The translations under genes were made by a program, and so were the position numbers. Below are positions 48,272-57,205 of a stretch of DNA of 64,000 nt, one piece after another (the stretch's first letter is position 1; every line of letters starts with the position of its first letter). The notes beneath the pieces are model-generated. The model was not told the DNA's origin. It did no database searches and saw nothing but the letters and a program-made list of their open reading frames with translations. The stretch is from Francisella orientalis FNO12 (lineage in GTDB: Bacteria > Pseudomonadota > Gammaproteobacteria > Francisellales > Francisellaceae), in NCBI RefSeq assembly GCF_001042525.2, contig NZ_CP011921.2, forward strand, positions 124,001 to 188,000, given 5' to 3'.

Positions 48272-49228
48272 GTGTCTGTATATAATCAGTTTGAAGAATT
48301 ATTGGAGTTTTTAAACAATTGTGTTGTTGGTCAAGAAAATTTAAATAAACGTTTGTTGATAGCATTATTAGCTGGGGGGCATTTGCTTGTAGAAGGTGCA
48401 CCAGGACTTGCAAAGACAACGGCTATTAAAACACTATCAGAAAGTATAGATTGCTCTTATCATAGAGTACAATTCACACCGGATCTTTTACCGGCAGATT
48501 TGACAGGTACAGATATATATATACCTCAACAACAGAGCTTTGAGTTTCAGTCAGGGCCATTGTTTCATAACTTGTTACTTGCTGATGAGATAAATAGAGC
48601 CCCTGCAAAGGTTCAGTCAGCATTGCTTGAGGCTATGGGAGAGAAGCAGATTACAGTTGGTAAGAAGACTTATCCTTTGTCTAATCTTTTTATGGTGATG
48701 GCTACGCAAAACCCAATTGAGCAAGAAGGTACTTATCCACTTCCAGAAGCACAATTAGACAGATTTATGCTTTTTGTGAAGATTGAGTATCCGGATCCAA
48801 AAACTGAAGCAAAGATTCTAGCTATAAGTAGAGGTGAAGCGCTAGGGCATAAGTTGCGCTACCCAAATATTTCTCAAGAAGCAATTTTTGCAGCACAAAA
48901 GGGAGTATTGAATGTTCAGATGTCAGCAGCTCTTGAACAATATATTATCGAGTTAATTCTTGCTACTAGAGATCTATCAAAATATAGTCCAAGTATCAAA
49001 AAATGGATTGCCTTTGGCGCTAGTCCTAGAGGAACGATAGCGTTAGATAGGGCAGCTCGAGCACATGCTTGGTTATCTGGCAATGACTATGTATCTCCTG
49101 GAGATGTCCATGCAGTTATATATGAAGTCCTACGTCACAGAATATTATTAACATTTGAAGCAGATGTTGATGGTATTAAAAGTGATGATGTGATTACTGA
49201 ATTGCTAAAGGCTGTGCCAATCCCTTAG
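48272..49228 (+). CDS. moxR: MoxR-family AAA+ ATPase
   Basis: 318 residues. It starts with GTG at 48272, with GGAG upstream. Walker A EGAPGLAKTTAIK, Walker B LLADEINRAPAKVQSALLEAM and the sensor MATQNPIEQEGTYPLPEAQLDRF are exact MoxR phrases. MoxR ATPases act as chaperones for VWA proteins. It heads the moxR-DUF58-DUF4381-bat operon; this locus has been linked to stress resistance and virulence in F. tularensis. Confidence 0.92.
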   Translation: MSVYNQFEELLEFLNNCVVGQENLNKRLLIALLAGGHLLVEGAPGLAKTTAIKTLSESIDCSYHRVQFTPDLLPADLTGTDIYIPQQQSFEFQSGPLFHNLLLADEINRAPAKVQSALLEAMGEKQITVGKKTYPLSNLFMVMATQNPIEQEGTYPLPEAQLDRFMLFVKIEYPDPKTEAKILAISRGEALGHKLRYPNISQEAIFAAQKGVLNVQMSAALEQYIIELILATRDLSKYSPSIKKWIAFGASPRGTIALDRAARAHAWLSGNDYVSPGDVHAVIYEVLRHRILLTFEADVDGIKSDDVITELLKAVPIP

Positions 49229-49238
49229 AGTATCTTCA

Positions 49239-50150
49239 ATGAAAAGTTATAAAGGTGTTAAGGCTGATATTCAAGAGCTTTTGAATCATCGCTATCAGGC
49301 AAAGTCACTAAAATTATTTGCTAATCAGAAAGTTAATACGACTAATGCTGGTACGAATATCTCTAATGCTAAAGGTCGTGGTATGGACTTTGATGAGGTA
49401 AGACATTATCAAGCTGGCGATGATATTAGATTGATGCACTGGTCACTTACAGCAAGACTTGGTAAGCCATATACTAAAGTTTATCATGAAGAGCGTGAAC
49501 GTAGTCTGTATTTTATTGTTGATCAGAATAGTACAATGAATTTTGGTACAAGGGAATGCTTTAAGTGTGTTAAGGCTGCCAATACACTAGCATTGTTGGG
49601 GTTTGGAGCATTAGAGGCGTATGATAAGGTTGGTGGTATCATTTTTGATGATCAAGGTTATAATTTCTATCCTGCAAAACAAGATAAATCAGCGCTGATC
49701 AAAATGTTTAATTTTATAACGATGGATCACAAAGATTATCAGCTTAAATCTCAAAAGAAACTAGCGGATGTTATAAAGTTTCTGTATGCGAAAGTTCGTA
49801 GTAATAGTGTGATAATTATTATTAGTGACTATAGTGGTTTTGATGAGCAAGCAAAACAGTATCTTAAATTATTGAGAGCTAAAAATGAGGTTATAAATAT
49901 CTTTAGTTATGATCCTATAGAAAAGGAGTTACCTGCTTTAGATACATATTATTTTAGTGATGGTGAGCATCGTATCGTATTAGATGCTGCAAGTAAGAAA
50001 CAAAGAAGTGTTTATAAAAGCCTTTATCACGAAAGATATACTACGATAAAAGATTTTTCACGTAAGAATAAGACAGGGTTTATTGAGATAGCAACGAATG
50101 ATGATTTGGTTAAAGCAATAAACTATGGGATAGCTAATTATGCAAACTAA
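49239..50150 (+). CDS. DUF58 domain protein of the MoxR/Bat operon
   Basis: 303 residues. The family hallmark is at about residues 48-90: GRGMDFDEVRHYQAGDDIRL, then HWSLTARLGKPYTKVY and HEERE. A VWA-like fold follows (LYFIVDQNSTMNFG), with a metal-site-like D-X-N-S-T. The protein has no signal peptide and is predicted cytoplasmic. It works with MoxR and the Bat proteins, but its biochemical role is not established. The end overlaps the DUF4381 gene by 11 bp. Confidence 0.88.
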   Translation: MKSYKGVKADIQELLNHRYQAKSLKLFANQKVNTTNAGTNISNAKGRGMDFDEVRHYQAGDDIRLMHWSLTARLGKPYTKVYHEERERSLYFIVDQNSTMNFGTRECFKCVKAANTLALLGFGALEAYDKVGGIIFDDQGYNFYPAKQDKSALIKMFNFITMDHKDYQLKSQKKLADVIKFLYAKVRSNSVIIIISDYSGFDEQAKQYLKLLRAKNEVINIFSYDPIEKELPALDTYYFSDGEHRIVLDAASKKQRSVYKSLYHERYTTIKDFSRKNKTGFIEIATNDDLVKAINYGIANYAN

Positions 50151-50616
50151 TGATCTTTTGGCTCAATTAAAAGATATTTATTTGCCAGCGAAGGTCTCTC
50201 AATGGTGGCCTTTGGCTTATGGGAGGTGGTTGCTTTTAGGTTTGATTGTACTAGCTTTTATTATCTTCTTGATTATTCTACACTTCAGAAAAAAGAGAAA
50301 TAGTTACAAGGATTCTATTGTTAATGATTTTAGAATGGCAATAGAAGAGACTCAACAAAATAACCCGAAAGAGGTTTTGCAGAATATTTCTGTATATCTA
50401 AAAAGAGTAGCATTACAAAAATTTCCAAATCAACAAATTAAAACCCTACATGGTGAGCAATGGCTTGAGTTTCTTGACTCTAAAATGAAACATCAAAATT
50501 TCAAAAATACCAAAGCCAATATGTTAGCAAACAGTTATAGAGCTATTGAATTAGATAAACAAACACTAAATGAAATTTTGACTGTGGCAGAGCAGTGGCT
50601 AAGGAGAGTATTGTGA
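50140..50616 (+). CDS. DUF4381 membrane protein
   Basis: 158 residues. A short N-terminal segment with PAKVSQWWPLAYGRWLLLG, one membrane helix (about 30-50) and a cytoplasmic helical domain with QWLEFLD. This is the DUF4381 layout found between DUF58 and BatA genes. Its stop shares bases with the GTG start of batA (GTGA), so translation is coupled. Confidence 0.85.
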   Translation: MQTNDLLAQLKDIYLPAKVSQWWPLAYGRWLLLGLIVLAFIIFLIILHFRKKRNSYKDSIVNDFRMAIEETQQNNPKEVLQNISVYLKRVALQKFPNQQIKTLHGEQWLEFLDSKMKHQNFKNTKANMLANSYRAIELDKQTLNEILTVAEQWLRRVL

Positions 50617-51614
50617 TTAATATAGAATATCCTTGGTTTTTGGTTTTGATTATTTTACCTGTTATAAGTTATTGGATATTTCCAAGAGTAAAACATGATA
50701 AGCAACTGGCACTAAAAACACCATTTTTTGATCAGTTAAAATCTCAGTTGAGAGGTAATAAAAACGGAGACTTTTCCAAAGCAAATTATCTTAAATATAT
50801 TCTAAGCACTATTTGGATATTATTGATTATTTCAGGTTCTGGTATCCAGTGGTTAGGCAAACCGGTTAGCTTACCGCAAAGTGGTAGGGATCTTATGATG
50901 GCTATTGATCTATCTGGTAGTATGGCTATCCAAGATATGCAGAGGTCAAATGGTAATATGGAGTCAAGATTTGATCTTGTAATGCGTGTTGCTAATGAGT
51001 TTTTAGATATCCGTCAAGGAGATAGAGTAGGTTTGATACTTTTTGGTACTTGGGCATATTTACAAACGCCGTTGACTTTTGATATTCCAACTGTCAAAAA
51101 AATGCTTGATGATGCTAGTATTGCTTTACCAGGTCCACAAACTGCGATAGGAGATGCTATAGGTTTAGCAGTTAAGAAGCTTAAAAGATACCCAGGTGAT
51201 TCTAAAGCCCTTGTTTTGCTAACAGATGGTGAAAATAACTCTGGAGCGTTACAACCTTTGCAGGCAGCGGAACTTGCTAAACAATATCGTATAAAAATAT
51301 ACACCATAGGATTAGGTGGCGGACAAATGATAGTTAAGACTACTTTTGGTGAAAGATTAGTTAATACATCAGAGGATCTAGATACAGAAGTATTACAAAA
51401 AATTGCCACAATGACAGGAGGGAAGTTTTTTAGAGCTCAAAATAGTACTGATTTAAAACAAGTATACGAGTCGATAGATCAGCTAGAGCCGATAGAGTCA
51501 GACAAAACAGTGGTTAGACCAGTTACATATCTATATCCTTGGAGTCTTGGTTTTGCATTGTTGTTAAGTTTTGTAATGACTATGGTATGGTTGAAGCGTA
51601 GGAGAGGATATTAG
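50613..51614 (+). CDS. batA: VWA-domain aerotolerance protein BatA
   Basis: I chose the GTG at 50613-50615, with AAGGAG six bases upstream; the longer frame starting at 50595 would lie inside the preceding gene's coding end. The 333-residue protein has N-terminal helices (about 6-25 and 60-80), a VWA domain with intact MIDAS MAIDLSGSMAIQDM and TDGENNSG, and a C-terminal helix. It is anchored in the inner membrane with the VWA domain most likely in the periplasm. It pairs with BatB. Confidence 0.9.
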   Translation: MINIEYPWFLVLIILPVISYWIFPRVKHDKQLALKTPFFDQLKSQLRGNKNGDFSKANYLKYILSTIWILLIISGSGIQWLGKPVSLPQSGRDLMMAIDLSGSMAIQDMQRSNGNMESRFDLVMRVANEFLDIRQGDRVGLILFGTWAYLQTPLTFDIPTVKKMLDDASIALPGPQTAIGDAIGLAVKKLKRYPGDSKALVLLTDGENNSGALQPLQAAELAKQYRIKIYTIGLGGGQMIVKTTFGERLVNTSEDLDTEVLQKIATMTGGKFFRAQNSTDLKQVYESIDQLEPIESDKTVVRPVTYLYPWSLGFALLLSFVMTMVWLKRRRGY

Positions 51615-51615
51615 T

Positions 51616-52614
51616 ATGGATTTTCATTTTCTGCGTCCGTTGTGGCTGTTAGCATTAGTGCCTATTGTAGTTTTTGTTATTTTACTTTTTAGAAGTTTCT
51701 CACAAGCAAATAGTTGGGCTAAGTATTGTGATAGTCATTTATTAGAGCATATAGTTGTAGGTAAGCAGTCAAAAACTAAACAGTCATTAGTACCATTTTT
51801 ATTTTTGTGCTTGTGGATTGTATCTGTGCTAGCATTAGCAGGTCCTACATGGAAATATAAAGATGTGCCGGTATATCAAGAAAATGTTTCGCGAGTTATT
51901 GCTTTAGATGTTTCACAATCTATGGATACTACAGATGTTTCTCCAACTAGACTTGAGAGGGCAAAATATAAGACTTTGGATATTTTGCGTAGAATAAAAG
52001 AAGGTCAGGTTGGGATGATAGTATTTTCAAGTGAGCCATTTGTTGTCTCGCCATTAACATCTGATGCAAATACTGTTGAGAACCTTGTCCCTGTTATTAA
52101 TTCAGATATCGTGCCTGTGCAGGGTAATAATATCTATAAAGCTATAGAAAAATCTGCTCAGTTAATCACTCAGGCTGGTGCAAAAAAAGGTCAGATAATT
52201 TTGATAACAGATTCAACACCATCAGCTGATACCATCGCTAAAGCAAAACAGTTAGCAGAGCAAGGTATAGATACTGATGTATATGCAATAGGAACTCCGA
52301 AGGGGGGTATCGCTAAAGATGACAAGGGTAATTATATAAAAGATGATGGAGGCAATATCCAGTATTTTGGTATAGATATGAATCAACTTGAAGCATTAGC
52401 AAAAGCTGGATCTGGAAAATTAGAGACTTTAACTGCTAATAATACTGATGTTAAAAAGTTATTATCAGATACACAAGGTAATGGTAAAAAGAAATCAGAT
52501 AAAAAGTCGGCAAATATCTTTTGGCAAGATGAGGGGATTTATTTTATTTGGTTACTGGTAGCTATGAGTTTGCTATTTTTTAGAAGAGGTATTTTGGAGA
52601 GAATATGTCGCTAA
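51616..52614 (+). CDS. batB: VWA-domain aerotolerance protein BatB
   Basis: 332 residues, starting one base after the batA stop. Two N-terminal helices, a VWA domain with MIDAS ALDVSQSMDTTDVSPTRLERAK, and ILITDSTPS as the downstream metal ligand region. A C-terminal helix follows (IYFIWLLVAMSLLFF). Bat proteins were named for aerotolerance in Bacteroides. The end overlaps batC by 10 bp. Confidence 0.9.
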   Translation: MDFHFLRPLWLLALVPIVVFVILLFRSFSQANSWAKYCDSHLLEHIVVGKQSKTKQSLVPFLFLCLWIVSVLALAGPTWKYKDVPVYQENVSRVIALDVSQSMDTTDVSPTRLERAKYKTLDILRRIKEGQVGMIVFSSEPFVVSPLTSDANTVENLVPVINSDIVPVQGNNIYKAIEKSAQLITQAGAKKGQIILITDSTPSADTIAKAKQLAEQGIDTDVYAIGTPKGGIAKDDKGNYIKDDGGNIQYFGIDMNQLEALAKAGSGKLETLTANNTDVKKLLSDTQGNGKKKSDKKSANIFWQDEGIYFIWLLVAMSLLFFRRGILERICR

Positions 52615-53300
52615 GAAGATTAATATTTGCTTTGTTATTATTACCATGTTTTTGTTTTTCGAATAAGTGGAATGATTTATGGCAAACAAGAGATCAACAA
52701 GGTATGAACTATTATGATAGTGGTAATGCAAAAAAGGCGGCTGAAGCTTTTGAAAATAGTAATTGGAAAGGTTCTTCATACTATAAGGCTGGAGACTATC
52801 AGAACGCATATCAAGAGTTTAAAAAAGATGATTCAGCTAAAGGGTTGTATAATCAGGGTAATGCCTTAACGCATATGGGCGAATACAAGAAAGCTATAGA
52901 TGCATATACAAAAGCTATACAAAAAAGGCCAGATTTTGCAGATGCAAAAAACAACTTAGAAGTAGCTAAAGAGCTAGATAAGCAAAAAGATAATCAGCAG
53001 AATTCTCAAGATAATAAAGATAATAAAGATAATAAAGATAATAAAGATAATAAAGATAATAAAGATAATAAAGATAATAAAGATAATAAAGATAATAAAG
53101 ATAATAAAGATAATAAAGATAATAAAGATAATAAAGATAATCCTGAGCAATCAGATACTGCAGATCAGCGCCAACAAGAACTAAATGACAAAGAGGCGAA
53201 TAAGCTTCTAGCTGTGATAAATGATAATCCAGGGGGACTTCTTAGAAATAAATTTGCGCGTGACTACCAGAGGATGATAGGAGATAAGCGTGAGAACTAA
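52605..53300 (+). CDS. batC: TPR protein (BatC-like) with Asp-Asn-Lys repeat
   Basis: 231 residues: a signal peptide (1-19), two or three TPR units (GMNYYDSGNAKKAAEAFENS; YNQGNALTHMGEYKKAID; YTKAIQKRPDFADAKNNLE), then a low-complexity tract of 14 Asp-Asn-Lys units, then a short tail. TPRs bind partner proteins, here probably BatA/BatB/BatD in the periplasm. Copy number of the 9-bp repeat alters linker length without shifting the frame. It overlaps batB and batD. Confidence 0.87.
   Translation: MSLRRLIFALLLLPCFCFSNKWNDLWQTRDQQGMNYYDSGNAKKAAEAFENSNWKGSSYYKAGDYQNAYQEFKKDDSAKGLYNQGNALTHMGEYKKAIDAYTKAIQKRPDFADAKNNLEVAKELDKQKDNQQNSQDNKDNKDNKDNKDNKDNKDNKDNKDNKDNKDNKDNKDNKDNKDNPEQSDTADQRQQELNDKEANKLLAVINDNPGGLLRNKFARDYQRMIGDKREN
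53010..53141 (+). repeat. 9-bp tandem repeat in batC
   Basis: Fourteen perfect copies of GATAATAAA plus a partial copy (GATAAT). Each codes Asp-Asn-Lys. Short in-frame repeats of this kind are used as typing markers in F. tularensis. Perfect identity implies recent copy-number change. Confidence 0.95.
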
Positions 53301-54936
53301 ATTATTAAAATTAGTAAGTATGCTTTTGCTGTTAATCGCTGGATTGAATATTAGTTATGCTAATGTCACAGCTAGTGTGGATAATACTCATCTTGAGTAT
53401 GGAGAAACTTTTGAGCTAATACTCCATCTAGATGATTTTGACACCCAACCTGATTTAGATGTTTTAGATAAGGATTTTACAGTTTATAACACTAGTACCA
53501 GTAGTAAGACTACTGTTATAAATGGTAAATCAAGCTCACAATTTGAGATGATTGTCACGCTTATGCCAAATAGATCGGGTAATTTGACAATACCTGCAAT
53601 TGAGGTTGGTAATCAGTCAACAAAACCAATCTCTATAAAAGTAGATAAAAAACTCTCAAGCGAAGAAGCAAGTAATTATCAGGATATATTTGCTATAGGA
53701 ACACTAGCTACAAGCGAAACTTATGTTAATGTGCCTGTGTTGTATACTCTGAAGCTGTATTATTCGACACCTATTTTGAGTCTAAATCCCAGAAATTTTG
53801 ATATAAAAAACTCTGAAATAAAACAAACCAATCATAGAAGAACTTATCAAAAACGCATTAATGGTAAAATGTATGATGTTGTTGAAGAAAGTTTTTTGAT
53901 AATTCCACATAGAACAGGAACTATTGCTATCCCAGCTATCGCAATGCAAGCGACTATTCCTAATACATTTGGTCAGTTAGGAACTCGGGTCAAGACTCGG
54001 GTCAAGAGCTTCTCTACCGATGCTAAATTCTTAAGAGTTAAGCCAATTCCTGAGAAAATCGCTATTAAAGATTGGTTCCCTGCATCAGATGTTAAAATTA
54101 GTGATAACTGGTCAGCAGGAGATACTTTGAAAGAGGGCGAGCTACTAACTAGGACTGTAACTATTAAGGCAAAAGGAGTCTTAAGTGAAGATATTCCTAA
54201 ATTAGAATTTAAATCTTCGGATGCTTTTAATGTTTATCCTGAAAAGCCAGTACTTGAGGATGTTGAGCAAGGTGGTCAGCTAATAAGTACAGCGACTTAC
54301 AAGATTGGTTATATGCCTATTAAGCAAGGTAAAACGACAGTTCCTGCTATTATATTAAAATGGTTCGATATTGATAATAGTAAATCACAGCTTGCGACAA
54401 TAGCTGCGAAAACATTTGATGTCAAAAAAGGTGCTATACCAAGTACAAGTTTTAATGCAAATAGTCAGGCTACACCACAAGTTATAAAAAAGGTTGTTGA
54501 GGATACTTTTTGGCGGAATGTGGCTATAGGGCTTTTTGTATTATGGCTGATTACATTTATGCTACTCATAAAGTGTAAACTAACTCGAAAAGCTAAAAAT
54601 ATAACTGAAGAAAAGTTTGTTACAGATGATAAAAATCCTGCAAGCATAAAAGATATTAAAAAAGCATGTGTTAATAAAGATAATATACAGCTTCAAAAAG
54701 CTATAATTGGTTGGGCTAATACAAAAAGTGATAAGCAACTCTTTTCATTATTAGAGGTTGCCGAGATATTCCCACAATTAAAAGAGCAATTAAAGTCGTT
54801 AAATGCAAGTATATATGCAGGAAAAAGTTTTAGTAATTACCAAGAACTGTTAAGTTTAATTAAGAGTACAACAAAAAATACTAAATCTAATACACTAGTT
54901 AAAGGTTTGTATGAATATGTAGGGATCATGAAATAA
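53290..54936 (+). CDS. batD: BatD/oxygen-tolerance membrane protein
   Basis: 548 residues. A signal peptide (about 1-25), a large periplasmic region of beta domains with the BatD start VTASVDNTHLEYGETFELIL and SFLIIPHRTGTIAIPAI, one membrane helix (about 412-432) and a cytoplasmic helical tail. This is the usual BatD layout. It is likely to bind the VWA proteins in the periplasm. It is intact and ends the core operon before a broken pcp gene. Confidence 0.88.
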   Translation: MRTKLLKLVSMLLLLIAGLNISYANVTASVDNTHLEYGETFELILHLDDFDTQPDLDVLDKDFTVYNTSTSSKTTVINGKSSSQFEMIVTLMPNRSGNLTIPAIEVGNQSTKPISIKVDKKLSSEEASNYQDIFAIGTLATSETYVNVPVLYTLKLYYSTPILSLNPRNFDIKNSEIKQTNHRRTYQKRINGKMYDVVEESFLIIPHRTGTIAIPAIAMQATIPNTFGQLGTRVKTRVKSFSTDAKFLRVKPIPEKIAIKDWFPASDVKISDNWSAGDTLKEGELLTRTVTIKAKGVLSEDIPKLEFKSSDAFNVYPEKPVLEDVEQGGQLISTATYKIGYMPIKQGKTTVPAIILKWFDIDNSKSQLATIAAKTFDVKKGAIPSTSFNANSQATPQVIKKVVEDTFWRNVAIGLFVLWLITFMLLIKCKLTRKAKNITEEKFVTDDKNPASIKDIKKACVNKDNIQLQKAIIGWANTKSDKQLFSLLEVAEIFPQLKEQLKSLNASIYAGKSFSNYQELLSLIKSTTKNTKSNTLVKGLYEYVGIMK

Positions 54937-55576
54937 GTATATTTATATTTTTGACTTTTGCTGTTTCAGTGAATTTACAAGCTGTTCTTGTAACTGGTTT
55001 TAGTCCTTTTGGTGGAGAAAAGATAAATCCATCTTGGCAAGCAGTTAAACAGCTTCCAGACTCTATTGAAGGTGTTAAGGTTATTAAAAGACAAATTCCG
55101 GTTACATTCAAAGGCTCTGTTAATGAGCTAGATAAGTTAATCAAAGAATATAATCCTGATGTGGTTATTGCAATTGGCGAAGCTGGAGGTAGAGCAGCAA
55201 TCTCTATCGAAAGAGTAGCATAAATGTCGATGACGCTAGGATTGCAGATAATGATGGCTATCAGCCTAAGGATGTCAAAATATCAACAAATGGTGATAAT
55301 GCTTATTTCTCTAAGTTACCAATTTATCAAATCCAAGATGTAATCCAAGCGCAGGGTATTCCGGCATATATATCTAATAGTGCGGAAACATATGTTTGTA
55401 ATCATGTAATATATCACTTGCTAGAGACATATCCTAATAAGGTAGTTGGATTTATACATGTGCCATATGCACCACAGCAAGTTGTAAATAAAGCCGATAT
55501 ACCTAGTATGAGCACTAATGATGCTACTAAAGCATTAAAGATTGCTATACAAGAGTCATTAATTAAGCACGGGTAG
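54928..55576 (+). pseudogene. pcp: Pyrrolidone-carboxylate peptidase, frameshifted
   Basis: Cysteine peptidase that removes N-terminal pyroglutamate. VLVTGFSPFGGEKINPSWQAV and AIGEAGGRAAISIERVA are in one frame, which ends with a TAA at 55221-55223. The other half, from NVDDARIADNDGYQP to the catalytic AETYVCNH and the C-terminus (stop 55574-55576), follows in a shifted frame. The 5' end is also damaged: ATG AAA TAA at 54928, where the joined frame would give a signal-like SIFIFLTFAVSVNLQA. Export would be unusual for this family. At least one inactivating lesion is certain. Confidence 0.87.
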
Positions 55577-55581
55577 CTAAC

Positions 55582-55951
55582 ATGACAAAAGATTGGAAAT
55601 ATTATTTAGGATTGTTGTTATTTATCTTATCATTTGTGCCTTATATTGTGGTTTTTTGCATAATGCCTTTTTTTAGGGTTATCTACATCTAGCTATTTGG
55701 CGATCTCATCAGTTTTACTTGTTAGTGCAGAGGGAATCTTTCTGATATCAGTTATGCTTTTAGGTAAAGTAATAATTGATACGATAAAGTCAGTGATTAA
55801 GACAATTTTTAAATCAGCTTTTACAACACAGAAGCTGATTGGTCGTACAAGGCATAGGATTGGTTTAGTAATGTTCTTCGCTAGCTTAGTATATCTAACA
55901 TTATTACTTGAGATGATACTTATTTTTGATAAAATTAATCAAGTTGGGTAA
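55582..55951 (+). pseudogene. Transporter-suffix-domain membrane protein, frameshifted
   Basis: The ATG at 55582 gives KDWKYYLGLLLFILSFVPYI, the start of a transporter-suffix-domain protein, then breaks at a T7 run (near 55667-55674). With one T fewer it continues LGLSTSSYLAISSVLLVSAEG and IFLISVMLLGK to the stop at 55949-55951. The reconstructed protein has about 120 residues and three or four helices. The lesion is a single base in a homopolymer, so it could be recent or a sequencing slip. It is followed by a 35-residue partner. Confidence 0.75.
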
Positions 55952-55957
55952 CTAAAT

Positions 55958-56065
55958 ATGATGCTTATCTTGTTCAGTGGGGATATTATTTTTATGGCTA
56001 GTTTTTTTGTCTTAGGTGGTGACTTTATCAGTAAATTAAAATCAGTATTTAGGTACAATAACTAA
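55958..56065 (+). CDS. 35-residue membrane protein paired with transporter-suffix gene
   Basis: The ATG at 55958-55960 starts 6 bp after the previous gene. The peptide begins MMLILFSGDIIFMASFFVLGG and continues DFISKLKSVFRYNN: one helix and a basic tail. Small proteins with this kind of sequence commonly follow transporter-suffix-domain genes, so it is likely a real subunit. It is too short for routine calling. Function is unknown. Confidence 0.6.
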   Translation: MMLILFSGDIIFMASFFVLGGDFISKLKSVFRYNN

Positions 56066-56093
56066 GCATGATTTAACTAAGGGATACAAGATA

Positions 56094-56532
56094 TGTTTCA
56101 TGGATTTAAGTTAATAGTTTGTTTAACTCTAGTGCTACTACCTTTTAGTCTTTATGCAAAAGATAAAAGTTAGATTATTCTAATTTTCTCGGGACTTGGA
56201 CTAATGTGGATAAAAACACTCGATCCATAGTTAAATTTGAAATAACTGCCGATGCTAAAGGTAATCCTTTGATTAGTCTAAAGGGAAATTGTTCACCAAC
56301 ATTTTGTGATATTGGACCGTATAAACTAGTGTTATATGGAGATAGTGTAGCATCTAAAAAAGAGGTATCGGCTATTGCTAGTTATGATATTGATTGGTCG
56401 AAAGGATATTATATACTAAGGCTAGAATCAGCTGATAAAGTGGAGCTTTCTTCGTATACTAGTTATGATGATTTTAGGACTAATAGTTATACTTTAGGAG
56501 TCTTTATAAAGTCAGACTCAGTAGATAAATAG
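56094..56532 (+). pseudogene. Secreted GTW-domain protein, frameshifted after signal peptide
   Basis: The ATG at 56094 encodes a signal peptide (LVLLPFSLYAKDKS) and then stops at TAG 56172-56174. In a shifted frame the mature part follows at once: DYSNFLGTWTNVDKNTRSIVKFEI, with a Cys pair in GNCSPTFCDIGPY and a beta-rich rest. This motif order (GTW, NTR, C-X5-C-D-G) recurs in small exported proteins of unknown function, perhaps lipocalin-like. One frameshift at the mature boundary inactivates it unless a late start is used. Confidence 0.7.
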
Positions 56533-56627
56533 TATCTAGTCATTTGTCTATAGATTCTATTTGTATTATTATGGTTGTGTATTTTGATAGATAGCTAAAT
56601 TGTGATTTTTGGAGTGTAATATTTGTG

Positions 56628-57065
56628 ATGAAAGTAGAGTTTAGAGTTTTACAAACGCCAGATATTAACCAAATGCTAAAAGTGTTGATTGCTACAATTA
56701 TCAAAGAGTATAGCGAGCGCAAAACAATAGCAGTTCTTGCTCCTACAGGTATTGCAAAACAACTTGATAATGATTTGTGGCAAGATGGTCAAGATTCTTT
56801 TATACCGCATCATTGTGCTATAGCTGCTAGAGAATATAATCAATATAAAAATATTCTGATTCTTATCACAGATAATTTATTTATCACTTCAGGTTATGAT
56901 GTTTTGATTAATATTATGGAAGTAGTAGTTGATCCTCAACGAGTAAAAATCAAAGAGTTAAAAGAGTTTGTTTATCAGGAAGAAAGAGCTTTGCAGGCTT
57001 CGCGTAAGAAGTATGTTTACTATAAGAACTCAAATTTAGAAATAACTACTACCAAAGAGAGTTAG
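56628..57065 (+). CDS. holC: DNA polymerase III subunit chi
   Basis: 145 residues from the ATG at 56628; a GTG one codon upstream is possible. The Rossmann-like HolC fold shows VEFRVLQTPDINQML, LDNDLWQDGQDSFIPHHCA (the conserved LW...SFIPH block) and ILILITDNLF. Chi binds SSB and links it to the clamp loader. It is upstream of valS, the classical holC-valS order. Confidence 0.85.
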   Translation: MKVEFRVLQTPDINQMLKVLIATIIKEYSERKTIAVLAPTGIAKQLDNDLWQDGQDSFIPHHCAIAAREYNQYKNILILITDNLFITSGYDVLINIMEVVVDPQRVKIKELKEFVYQEERALQASRKKYVYYKNSNLEITTTKES

Positions 57066-57205
57066 TGTTGTTATCGGACATAGCTAGCTTATTGATGATA
57101 AACCTTAGTATTATTTAACTAGTGACTAATAGTACTTTCTAAAGAACTTTGTTAAAATTATCAGTGTTAATTTTTTCTATAAACTTATACATTTAGGCAT
57201 TATAA

